This document shows, one piece after another, positions 1 to 5,935 of a stretch of DNA of 8,927 nt. Source of the DNA: Bacteroidota bacterium (GTDB lineage: Bacteria > Bacteroidota > Bacteroidia > Flavobacteriales > Flavobacteriaceae); contig JADWMI010000047.1 in assembly GCA_015767395.1 (NCBI GenBank), positions 3,529-12,455 of the forward strand, read 5' to 3'. Each line of letters starts with the position of its first letter. The stretch's first letter is position 1. A program made the position numbers and the translations under genes. The notes beneath the pieces are model-generated. The model searched no databases, was not told the DNA's origin, and saw only the letters and a list, made by a program, of their open reading frames with translations.

Positions 1-627
1 AGACTGGTGACTATAGAAAACACAACCAATAAAGGAGGAGGGGCTTGTTGGAGTTTTGAAGAGATTCTAAGAATTAAGAAAGTATGTAAAGCCAATAATT
101 TAGCCTTACATTTAGATGGAGCACGTTTGTTTAACGCAATGGTTGCAAAAGGGGAAACACCTATTCAGTATGGAAAAGTATTTGATACCATTTCAGTTTG
201 TTTGTCAAAAGGTTTGGGTGCACCAGTTGGTTCCTTGTTACTAGGGACAAAAGAACATATAGAAAAGGCCTTACGTATTCGTAAAATATTTGGCGGAGCA
301 ATGAGACAGGCAGGATATTTAGCTGCAGCAGGAATTTATGCTTTAGACAATCATATTGAACGATTGGCTATAGACCATACACGAGCTAAAGTTATAGGGG
401 CTGCATTGCAAAATTGTGAATTTGTGAAAAGTGTTGAACCAATTGAAACCAATATTATTATTTTTAATGTTTCAGATTCCATATCAGAAGAAGCGTTTAT
501 AAGTCGACTAAACGATGCAGGAATTGGATTAATATCTATGGGGCAGGGTAAATTACGAATGGTAACACATCTCGATTTTTCAGAAGAAATGCTGGAATCT
601 GTTGTTCATACCTTAGAACATATTTAA
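1..627 (+). CDS. ltaE: Low-specificity L-threonine aldolase, C-terminal two thirds (5' end outside window)
   Basis: This PLP-dependent, fold-type I enzyme cleaves L-threonine and L-allo-threonine to glycine and acetaldehyde in the cytosol. The reading frame is open from base 1 (aga ctg gtg), so the GTG at 7 is an internal valine codon and the true start lies upstream. About 208 residues are visible. Compared with the roughly 330-residue E. coli enzyme, about 120-130 N-terminal residues are missing. Counting from the valine codon at 7, HLDGAR lies at residues 35-40; its Asp should contact the PLP ring nitrogen. LSKGLGAPVGS lies at 66-76, with the Schiff-base lysine at bases 208-210. GGAMRQAGYLAAAGIYAL and the C-terminal LRMVTHLD (phosphate or carboxylate-binding region) also match the family closely. 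The gene ends with TAA, and 53-74 bases separate it from msrA on the same strand. Nothing in the visible part looks damaged. The family call is firm; the exact stereospecificity is inferred. Confidence 0.93.
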   Translation, partial: RLVTIENTTNKGGGACWSFEEILRIKKVCKANNLALHLDGARLFNAMVAKGETPIQYGKVFDTISVCLSKGLGAPVGSLLLGTKEHIEKALRIRKIFGGAMRQAGYLAAAGIYALDNHIERLAIDHTRAKVIGAALQNCEFVKSVEPIETNIIIFNVSDSISEEAFISRLNDAGIGLISMGQGKLRMVTHLDFSEEMLESVVHTLEHI

Positions 628-701
628 CAAATCATTCAAAATTATTTTTAGATGTAATTATTAAGGGTTTATTTCGACTGATGTTTGAAATAATCACGAA
701 T

Positions 702-1331
702 ATGAAAAAGGGAATTCTTTTTATTACGGTATTGTTATTTTCGGTAATGCTGAATGCACAATCAAATCAAACTAAAAAAACAAAAACGGGATCAATTATG
801 GAAACTGCAACTTTTGCTAATGGGTGTTTTTGGTGTACTGAAGCTATTTTCCAACGATTAAAAGGTGTTGAAAAAGTGACTTCGGGTTATACAGGAGGAA
901 GTGTGAAAAATCCAACCTATAAAGAAATTACTACTGGTACGACAGGACATGCTGAAGCCATTCAAATTGAGTTTGATGCTTCAATAATTTCTTATCAAGA
1001 AATATTGGAAGTATTTTTTGCCACACATGACCCTACAACATTAAATAGACAAGGTTACGACGTTGGCTCGCAATACCGATCAGCTATATTTTATCATTCA
1101 GAAAATCAAAAAGAAGTAGCCGAATCATTTATTAAAGCGTTAATAGATGCAAATGTTTTTCCAGATAAAATTGTTACTGAGGTAACGCTGTTTGATGCAT
1201 TTTTTATTGCTGAAGATTACCATCAAAATTATTATAACAACAATAAAAATCAAGGTTATTGTCGGGCAGTTATCAATCCAAAGTTAGATAAGCTTATTAA
1301 AAACTATGGTTCAAAATTAAAGGAACAATAA
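702..1331 (+). CDS. msrA: Exported peptide-methionine (S)-S-oxide reductase MsrA
   Basis: MsrA reduces the S epimer of methionine sulfoxide in proteins and so repairs oxidative damage. I chose the ATG at 702 over the in-frame ATG at 681. From 702 the protein begins MKKGILFITVLLFSVMLNAQ, a typical Sec signal peptide with probable cleavage after NA (residue 19), which suggests a periplasmic enzyme. The 681 start would only prepend seven polar residues. Family motifs in 702 numbering are GCFWC at 41-45 (catalytic Cys42), GHAEA at 82-86, DVGSQYR at 120-126, HQNYY at 174-178 and GYC at 185-187, whose Cys187 is the expected recycling cysteine. The 209-residue length fits signal peptide plus one MsrA domain; no MsrB domain is attached. 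Cys45 replaces the more common Gly of GCFWG. An in-frame ATG at 798 sits exactly at the start of the mature domain. No clear promoter is visible upstream. Confidence 0.95.
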   Translation: MKKGILFITVLLFSVMLNAQSNQTKKTKTGSIMETATFANGCFWCTEAIFQRLKGVEKVTSGYTGGSVKNPTYKEITTGTTGHAEAIQIEFDASIISYQEILEVFFATHDPTTLNRQGYDVGSQYRSAIFYHSENQKEVAESFIKALIDANVFPDKIVTEVTLFDAFFIAEDYHQNYYNNNKNQGYCRAVINPKLDKLIKNYGSKLKEQ

Positions 1332-1377
1332 TATTTATATTTTATGGTTATGTAGTGGATTGTGAATTAATTATCAA

Positions 1378-1653
1378 ATGACTAAAAAATATAAACAGCT
1401 GTTGTTAAGCATTCTTTTTGATGGTATTGGAATGCTTTCTTTTGTTATTCCAGGAATAGGTGAGTTTTCAGATGTTATTTGGGCACCAGTATCTGTTTAT
1501 ATTATTACAAAAATGTATAAAGGAACCGTTGGGAAAATAGGTGGTGTTGTTTCTTTTTTAGAAGAGATTGGTATTTTTGGAACAGACTTGTTACCCACTT
1601 TTACCTTAACTTGGTTCTATACCTATTTGATAAAAAAAGAAAAAGATTCTTAA
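1378..1653 (+). CDS. Small polar integral membrane protein of unknown function
   Basis: This 91-residue protein belongs to no named family that I can assign with certainty, though the sequence style is familiar from uncharacterised flavobacterial membrane proteins. It is largely hydrophobic, with likely membrane segments near residues 8-28, 33-47 and 54-85. Acidic residues are unusually frequent inside or next to these segments (Asp15, Glu29, Asp32, Glu62, Glu63, Asp70), and prolines sit at 25, 37 and 73. The two halves resemble each other: SF, nine residues, then an Asp followed shortly by a proline (21-37 and 59-73). The ends are basic or charged (MTKKYK and KKEKD). It starts 46 bases after msrA on the same strand, so co-transcription is possible. 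Its TAA shares the TTAA at 1650-1653 with the convergent downstream gene. The reading frame is convincing because of its hydrophobic periodicity and tight fit between neighbours; the function is unknown. Confidence 0.75.
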   Translation: MTKKYKQLLLSILFDGIGMLSFVIPGIGEFSDVIWAPVSVYIITKMYKGTVGKIGGVVSFLEEIGIFGTDLLPTFTLTWFYTYLIKKEKDS

Positions 1654-1958
1654 TTTTCTTTAAATAAAAATTTAAACCCCATTCTAGACAATGTTTTTTT
1701 AGAGAAATTCTTAAAGAATTTAAATTGACCAAGACAAAATCCAACCAACGGTAAGGTAAATTGATAAATTAAGAAAATCAACAGTATTCTTATTGGCCAA
1801 AATAACCAAGGGTCGGTTGTTTCTTTGGCTAACCCAATAAACTCAGTTATCGGTTTTGCAACCCAAGCAGCAAATGAACCATTAATTGAAAAAACAAGAA
1901 TAATTAAAATTACTTGTATGTTTGAAGTTAGACCCCATCGTTGTTTTAGTTTCTCCAT
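1650..1958 (-). CDS. Small membrane protein, probable DUF6787 family
   Basis: This is a 102-residue protein with an N-terminal amphipathic piece (MEKLKQRWGLTSN), a membrane segment near residues 14-35 (IQVILIILVFSINGSFAAWV), a second near 50-76 (WLFWPIRILLIFLIYQFTLPLVGFCL) and a basic aromatic tail (GQFKFFKNFSKKTLSRMGFKF). This order, in particular the WPIRI and GQFKFF motifs with the positive C-terminus, matches from memory a short Bacteroidota family that I believe is DUF6787. The family name is tentative and no function is known to me. The N-terminal signal-like stretch probably stays as an anchor, since SFAAW is followed by more membrane-compatible sequence. The ATG at 1956-1958 is the only sensible start. 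It is transcribed towards the small membrane protein on the plus strand and overlaps its stop by four bases. A TAnnTTTG-type box lies 17 bases upstream of the start. Confidence 0.8.
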   Translation of the reverse strand: MEKLKQRWGLTSNIQVILIILVFSINGSFAAWVAKPITEFIGLAKETTDPWLFWPIRILLIFLIYQFTLPLVGFCLGQFKFFKNFSKKTLSRMGFKFLFKEN

Positions 1959-1975
1959 CTTAAATTAAATCTGGG

Positions 1976-1983
1976 CAAAAATA
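1976..1983 (-). promoter_or_regulatory. Candidate Bacteroidota -7 box for the minus-strand small membrane protein
   Basis: Read on the minus strand this is TATTTTTG, an exact match to TAnnTTTG, the -7 element known from Bacteroidota primary sigma-factor promoters. It ends 17 bases before the ATG of the gene at 1650-1958, leaving a short leader. The -33 element is not clear: the nearest candidate is TTTC at 2001-2004 (minus strand), 17 bases away instead of the usual 19-21. In such AT-rich DNA the box could occur by chance, so the support comes mainly from its position. Confidence 0.4.
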
Positions 1984-2045
1984 CATTAATATTTTTAATA
2001 GAAAATTTTGAAGCGAAAATTGTTCATTAATTTTTATATCTGAAA

Positions 2046-2078
2046 TTTGCTTAATTCCTTTTGTATTATTTATCTTTC
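2046..2078 (+). promoter_or_regulatory. Candidate Bacteroidota promoter of the symporter gene
   Basis: TTTG at 2046-2049 and TATCTTTC at 2071-2078 are 21 bases apart. They fit the Bacteroidota -33/-7 pattern (TTTG, 19-21 bases, TAnnTTTG) with one mismatch, in the last base. The ATG of the symporter is 22 bases past the box, so the leader would be short. This is the best two-part promoter match I noticed in the window. Together with the box at 1976-1983 it makes the 141-base spacer a divergent promoter region. Confidence 0.5.
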
Positions 2079-2099
2079 GAAGAATTTTAAATTTATTTA

Positions 2100-3311
2100 A
2101 TGAAGAAATTAGCATTACATTGGAAAATATTGATTGCACTAATTTTAGGGGTGGTTTTAGGAATATGGCTACCAGAATACGTGAAATATGTAAGTTGGAT
2201 GGGCGATTTATTTATGAGAGCTCTAAAAATGGTGATAATTCCGCTAATTTTAACATCTATCATTTCAGGAATCGTGAATATTGGAAGTCTTGAGAAATTA
2301 GGAAAAATTGGATTGAAAACAATATCATATTATTTGGCCACCAGTGTCTTCGCAATTGTAACGGGCCTCTTTATTGTTAATTTACTTAAACCTGGCGTAG
2401 GAGCTGATTTGGGTTTTGTGAGTGAAGTTGAAGGTTTGGCTTTAGCTAAAGAATCTTTTGGACAAACTTTAATAAATATTATTCCTACGAATGTAGTTCA
2501 AGCTATGGCCGAAAACCAAATGCTTTCTGTGATATTTTTTGCTGTTTTGATTGGTCTTTTCATCACTAAGATTTCTAAAAAACATAAAGAATTTTATATT
2601 AATATATTTAATGGAGGATTTGAATTGATGATGAAAATTACTGAATTCGTTATTAAATTTACGCCTTATGGCGTTTTTGGGATTGTAGCTTTTCAGGTTT
2701 CGCAACAAAAAGATCTGATAGAAGTAGCAGGAAGACTAGGGCTTTATATGGTTGCAGTAATTTTAGCCTTAATTATTCATAGTTGTATTACACTTCCTTT
2801 AATATTAAAAATTATTGGAAGAATAAATCCTTTATCTCATATCAAGGCGATGTCGACCCCTTTATTAACAGCATTTTCCACTTCATCATCTTCAGCAACA
2901 CTTCCTTTAACTATGGAAGCTGTTGAGCACAAGGCAGGAGCATCTAATAAGATTACTAGTTTTGTATTACCACTTGGGGCAACAATTAATATGGATGGAA
3001 CGGCTTTGTATGAATGTATAGCTGCAATTTTTATAGCACAGGCCTATGGAATTGATCTAAGTTTTGGAGAGCAAATAGTAGTAGTGATAACGGCGCTTTT
3101 AGCTTCAATTGGAGCAGCAGGCATTCCCATGGCAGGACTTGTAATGATAACGGTTATTCTTTCAGCTGTTAATTTACCTTTAGAAGGAGTAGGCTTGATT
3201 TTAGCTGTTGACAGAGTTTTAGACATGTTCAGAACAGCGGTTAATGTATGGAGTGATAGCTGCGGAACTGTTTTAATTGCTAAATCCGAAGGAGAACATC
3301 TTAAAGTATAA
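2100..3311 (+). CDS. Sodium-coupled dicarboxylate/amino acid symporter (SDF/DAACS family, GltP-like)
   Basis: This is an inner-membrane secondary transporter that most likely imports aspartate or glutamate with sodium ions (or protons). The 403 residues match the family's usual 400-430 and appear complete. Six N-terminal hydrophobic segments are followed by the re-entrant hairpin core. The serine-rich hairpin 1 TSSSSATLP is at 261-269, NMDGT at 297-301 and hairpin 2 GAAGIPMAG at 338-346. Transmembrane segment 8 carries DMFRTAVNVWSD at 375-386. By alignment with GltPh, Asp375, Arg378, Asn382 and Asp386 correspond to Asp394, Arg397, Asn401 and Asp405, the residues for substrate amino group, side-chain carboxylate and sodium. 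The arginine argues for an acidic amino acid rather than a neutral one. The gene stands alone, with its own promoter candidate and a divergent neighbour. No convincing terminator follows it. The family is certain; substrate and ion are inferred from these residues. Confidence 0.95.
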   Translation: MKKLALHWKILIALILGVVLGIWLPEYVKYVSWMGDLFMRALKMVIIPLILTSIISGIVNIGSLEKLGKIGLKTISYYLATSVFAIVTGLFIVNLLKPGVGADLGFVSEVEGLALAKESFGQTLINIIPTNVVQAMAENQMLSVIFFAVLIGLFITKISKKHKEFYINIFNGGFELMMKITEFVIKFTPYGVFGIVAFQVSQQKDLIEVAGRLGLYMVAVILALIIHSCITLPLILKIIGRINPLSHIKAMSTPLLTAFSTSSSSATLPLTMEAVEHKAGASNKITSFVLPLGATINMDGTALYECIAAIFIAQAYGIDLSFGEQIVVVITALLASIGAAGIPMAGLVMITVILSAVNLPLEGVGLILAVDRVLDMFRTAVNVWSDSCGTVLIAKSEGEHLKV

Positions 3312-3476
3312 AAATTAAGTTGTATTAATAGTTGTTTTTTAATGTACTCTTATTAACAAATTGATGTTGAAAGATACTCGTTTAGGATTGATTCATAAAT
3401 ACTTTAAAAGGGGTGGTGGACTTGCCAATTGTACATCATCAATTTTATCTATGTGAAAGGGGACAATAAAGGTATT

Positions 3477-3491
3477 TTATGAAGTTCATAA
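3477..3491. repeat. Perfect 15-base palindrome in a convergent spacer
   Basis: TTATGAA, a central G, then TTCATAA form a perfect 7-1-7 inverted repeat. It lies between the 3' ends of the symporter gene (ends 3311) and the DCC-family gene (ends 3513). The single-base loop makes it a poor RNA hairpin and no T-run follows, so it looks more like a dimer-binding DNA site than a terminator. No promoter is expected between two 3' ends, so its role is unclear and chance remains possible in AT-rich DNA. Confidence 0.35.
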
Positions 3492-3512
3492 TAGGATTGT
3501 TAAAATTTATAA

Positions 3513-3923
3513 TCATCCTAAAAATCTATTTTTTATTTCCAAAGAAGGAATCATACAAGATTTTTGTTTGCCAAACCATTTATACCTGTTTTTTGCAATG
3601 TAATTGTAAATAAAATCTCTTATAAATTTAGGAATTATTATTAAATAATAAATTAATTTATATCCGCCATTTAATTGTTTGGAAATAAGCAGTGCAGCTT
3701 TTGATTTATCGTAAATAATATTATTTTCAATCAGAATAATAGAGCTAAAATCTGTTTTTTCTGAATGGAATTGTAACAAAATTTCCTTTGCAACGTCTGA
3801 TTGAAGAGAGGCAAATAGAAAATGCTCTTTTTGATCGTGTTTAATGATAAAATTGACTGCTGAATTGCACAGATTACACACACCATCAAAAAGAATGATT
3901 GATTTGTCTTTAAAGTTGTTCAC
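3513..3923 (-). CDS. DCC-family (DUF393) thiol-disulfide oxidoreductase-like protein
   Basis: This 136-residue protein of the DCC1-like/YuxK-like family has a predicted thioredoxin-like fold. The family-defining DxxCxxC motif appears as FDGVCNLCN, with Asp13, Cys16 and Cys19, directly after a short beta strand (SIILFDG). The conserved C-terminal block is also present: AKNRYKWFGKQKSCMIP at about residues 109-125, ending in RFLG, where family members usually read R-[YF]-x-W-F-G-x-x-x-x-C-x-x-P. A hydrophobic stretch near 85-106 (GGYKLIYYLIIIPKFIRDFIYN) is usual for the family and need not be a membrane anchor. Redox activity is a family prediction, not demonstrated for most members. The start is GTG at 3921-3923. 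An in-frame TAA lies only four codons upstream and no ATG intervenes, so GTG is the only reasonable start. It is divergent from the exporter operon at 4008 and separated from it by 84 bases. Confidence 0.9.
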   Translation of the reverse strand: MNNFKDKSIILFDGVCNLCNSAVNFIIKHDQKEHFLFASLQSDVAKEILLQFHSEKTDFSSIILIENNIIYDKSKAALLISKQLNGGYKLIYYLIIIPKFIRDFIYNYIAKNRYKWFGKQKSCMIPSLEIKNRFLG

Positions 3924-3927
3924 AGAG

Positions 3928-3935
3928 CAAAGTTA
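3928..3935 (-). promoter_or_regulatory. Perfect TAnnTTTG box immediately upstream of the GTG-started DCC-family gene
   Basis: The minus strand reads TAACTTTG here, an exact match to the Bacteroidota -7 element, ending only four bases before the GTG start codon at 3923. If used, transcription would begin at or within a few bases of the start codon and the message would be nearly leaderless. No TTTG -33 element is visible at the expected distance, so the box may be accidental. Confidence 0.35.
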
Positions 3936-3981
3936 CATATCTTTTAACATAATATTAGTAACTACTCTCACTAGCAATTTT

Positions 3982-3989
3982 TAATTTCG
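3982..3989 (+). promoter_or_regulatory. Weak candidate -7 box for the ABC exporter operon
   Basis: TAATTTCG matches TAnnTTTG with one mismatch and ends 18 bases before the ATG of the ATPase gene, the same spacing seen at the other promoter candidates. No -33 TTTG is visible 19-21 bases upstream. The operon must have some promoter in the 84-base spacer or read-through from farther upstream, but upstream genes run the other way, which favours a promoter here. Confidence 0.3.
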
Positions 3990-4007
3990 TTTAAAACAAA
4001 TAAACAA

Positions 4008-4700
4008 ATGATAAAGATTGAAAATCTAGAAAAATCATACCCTATAGGGAAAGATTCACTTCACGTTTTAAAAGGTTTAAATTTACATATAAAAGAAGGC
4101 GAGTTTGTTGCCATTATGGGATCTTCAGGTTCTGGGAAATCTACACTTTTAAATATAGTTGGATTGTTGGATAACCATGATTCGGGAACCTACCATTTAA
4201 ATGGACAATTAATTGAAAATTTAGATGAGAAAAAAGCTGCAGTTTTAAGAAACAAATTCTTAGGTTTTGTGTTTCAATCATTCAATTTAATCACTTATAA
4301 AACAGCTGTTGAGAATGTGGCTTTACCTTTGTATTATCAAGGTATAGGAAGAGCTGAACGCCAAAAAATAGCGATGCAATACCTTGAGAAAGTTGGATTG
4401 GCTGATAGAGCCAACCATTTACCAAACGAGCTTTCGGGTGGTGAAAAACAAAGAGTTGCAGTAGCACGTGCATTGGCAACGCAACCAAAAGTGGTTTTAG
4501 CCGATGAACCTACTGGAGCACTTGATTCTGCAACATCAGATTCAGTAATGGAATTGTTAAAAGATATCAATCGTGAAGGAATGACTGTTTTTGTTATTAC
4601 CCACGAGGAGGACATTGCTGAACAAACTGATAGAATTGTTCGTTTAAAGGATGGTATTATTATTAGTGACGAAAAAGTTAACAAAAAAGTAAACGTTTAA
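4008..4700 (+). CDS. MacB/LolD-type ABC transporter ATPase
   Basis: This 230-residue cytosolic nucleotide-binding subunit would power the two permeases encoded just downstream. All ABC motifs are intact: Walker A GSSGSGKST at 38-46 (Lys44), Q-loop glutamine 90 in VFQSFNLI, signature LSGGE at 142-146, Walker B VVLADE at 162-167 (Asp166, catalytic Glu167), D-loop ALD at 171-173 and switch His199 in ITHE. The AxxPTGALD-type Walker B context (ADEPTGALDS), the NLI after the Q-loop and the 220-235-residue length are typical of the MacB/LolD/FtsE (type VII exporter) group rather than importers. A three-base gap (AAT) separates it from permease 1, so translation is likely coupled. The C-terminal tail (DEKVNKKVNV) is short, lysine-rich and without a known domain. 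Substrate cannot be read from this subunit. Confidence 0.95.
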   Translation: MIKIENLEKSYPIGKDSLHVLKGLNLHIKEGEFVAIMGSSGSGKSTLLNIVGLLDNHDSGTYHLNGQLIENLDEKKAAVLRNKFLGFVFQSFNLITYKTAVENVALPLYYQGIGRAERQKIAMQYLEKVGLADRANHLPNELSGGEKQRVAVARALATQPKVVLADEPTGALDSATSDSVMELLKDINREGMTVFVITHEEDIAEQTDRIVRLKDGIIISDEKVNKKVNV

Positions 4701-4703
4701 AAT

Positions 4704-5933
4704 ATGTTCGATTTAGATCGTTGGCAAGAAATTTTTCAAACCATTGGCAAAAATAAATTAAGAACTGCACTGTCTGGTTTTACAATTGCATTTTCCATTT
4801 TATTGTTTACCTTATTATTTGGCGTTGGAAATGGACTAAAACATACTTTTGAAAAACAATTCGCAGGTGATTCTCAAAATTCAATTTATATAAACTCTGG
4901 AAGAACGACAAAACCGTATAAAGGTTTGCAAAGTGGTAGAAGAATTCAATTTAGAAACGATGATTCTAAATTTATGAATGATAAGTTTGAGGATGAAATT
5001 CAATTTTTCAGCCCAAATATTCAGCGCAGTATGCAAGCCATTTATAAAGGCGAACAAAATAGATATACGGTAAGGGCGGTTTATCCAGATTACCAACCGC
5101 TAGAATCAGCAGTTATTCAAGACGGTAGGTTTTTATCTTATTTGGATATTGATAAAAAGGCTAAGGTTGTCGCTATTGGGCGATTGGTTGAAAAAGATTT
5201 ATTTGGGCAATTAAGTGCTTTAGGTAAAAATATCAATTTAGAAGGTATTTCATATAAGGTAGTGGGCGTTTTTAATGATCCGGGAGGAGATAATGATGAG
5301 CGCTTTATTTATACTCCTTTTACAACTTTTCAAGGGATGTATAAACCTAATGATGAGTTGGATTATTTCGGACTTACATTTAATCCGAAATTGAATGTAG
5401 ATCAGGCATTGGCATTTAGCAATTTATTGACCAAAATGCTAAAAGAAAAACACAATATAGATCCAAGAGATCAAGGTGCAATTCGTGTGAGAAATTATGC
5501 TGAAGGGACAAAAAATGTTCAAGCATTTATGATGGTTCTTAATATTATTATTTTATTTATTGGTATAGGAACGTTAATAGCAGGGATTATTGGTATTAGT
5601 AATATTATGGTTTACATAGTTAAGGAACGCACCAAAGAATTGGGAATACGAAAAGCTTTAGGAGCTACACCAAAATCAATTGTAGGAATGATAATGATGG
5701 AATCGATATTTGTGACAGCACTAGCGGGTTATTCGGGGTTGTTAATTGGTGTTTTTACTTTAAAAGCAATTGGGAAGAATTTAGAGAAATATTTTATTTT
5801 AAACCCTAGTGTAGAAACGTATGTGGTTGTTGGAGCAACCATAGTTCTGGTAATTGCAGGAACAATAGCAGGGTATATTCCTGCAAAAAGGGCAGCAAGT
5901 ATTAAACCAATAGTAGCATTAAACGACGAATAG
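4704..5933 (+). CDS. MacB-like ABC transporter permease, first of a tandem pair
   Basis: This 409-residue inner-membrane subunit has the four-helix type VII topology. A short cytosolic amphipathic start (MFDLDRWQEIFQTIGKNKLRT) leads into membrane helix 1 at about 24-44. A large periplasmic MacB_PCD-like domain spans roughly 45-270, followed by helices at about 275-303, 332-355 and 372-392. The conserved cytosolic coupling segment KERTKELGIRKALGA is at 307-321 between helices 2 and 3, and the protein ends with IPAKRAASIKPIVAL, both characteristic of the FtsX/MacB permease family. The periplasmic domain contains YKVVGVF and FIYTPFTTFQ, the second of which is nearly repeated in permease 2. The product should drive mechanotransmission across the periplasm rather than carry substrate through the membrane core. 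It lies three bases after the ATPase gene and two bases before permease 2. It is a diverged paralogue of permease 2, so a heterodimer is inferred. Confidence 0.93.
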   Translation: MFDLDRWQEIFQTIGKNKLRTALSGFTIAFSILLFTLLFGVGNGLKHTFEKQFAGDSQNSIYINSGRTTKPYKGLQSGRRIQFRNDDSKFMNDKFEDEIQFFSPNIQRSMQAIYKGEQNRYTVRAVYPDYQPLESAVIQDGRFLSYLDIDKKAKVVAIGRLVEKDLFGQLSALGKNINLEGISYKVVGVFNDPGGDNDERFIYTPFTTFQGMYKPNDELDYFGLTFNPKLNVDQALAFSNLLTKMLKEKHNIDPRDQGAIRVRNYAEGTKNVQAFMMVLNIIILFIGIGTLIAGIIGISNIMVYIVKERTKELGIRKALGATPKSIVGMIMMESIFVTALAGYSGLLIGVFTLKAIGKNLEKYFILNPSVETYVVVGATIVLVIAGTIAGYIPAKRAASIKPIVALNDE

Positions 5934-5935
5934 AT

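Noticed and set aside
681..701. An earlier in-frame ATG for msrA at 681
   Set aside because: It would put seven residues (MFEIITN) in front of a textbook signal peptide whose own Met is at 702; no ribosome-binding signal favours it.
2469..2708. A 79-codon antisense ORF opposite the symporter gene
   Set aside because: Asn/Lys-rich noise from AT-rich antisense sequence inside a well-supported transporter gene.
3364..3456. A 30-codon ORF with a GGG-LANC stretch (MLKDTRLGLIHKYFKRGGG...) in the convergent spacer
   Set aside because: It is too short to judge, has no leader or promoter signal, and the region reads like a non-coding spacer. A remnant or small peptide cannot be excluded but nothing supports it.
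4337..4684. A 115-codon antisense ORF opposite the ABC ATPase gene
   Set aside because: It is a shadow of the strongly coding plus-strand frame: serine-rich, no domain logic, and every ABC motif is on the other strand.
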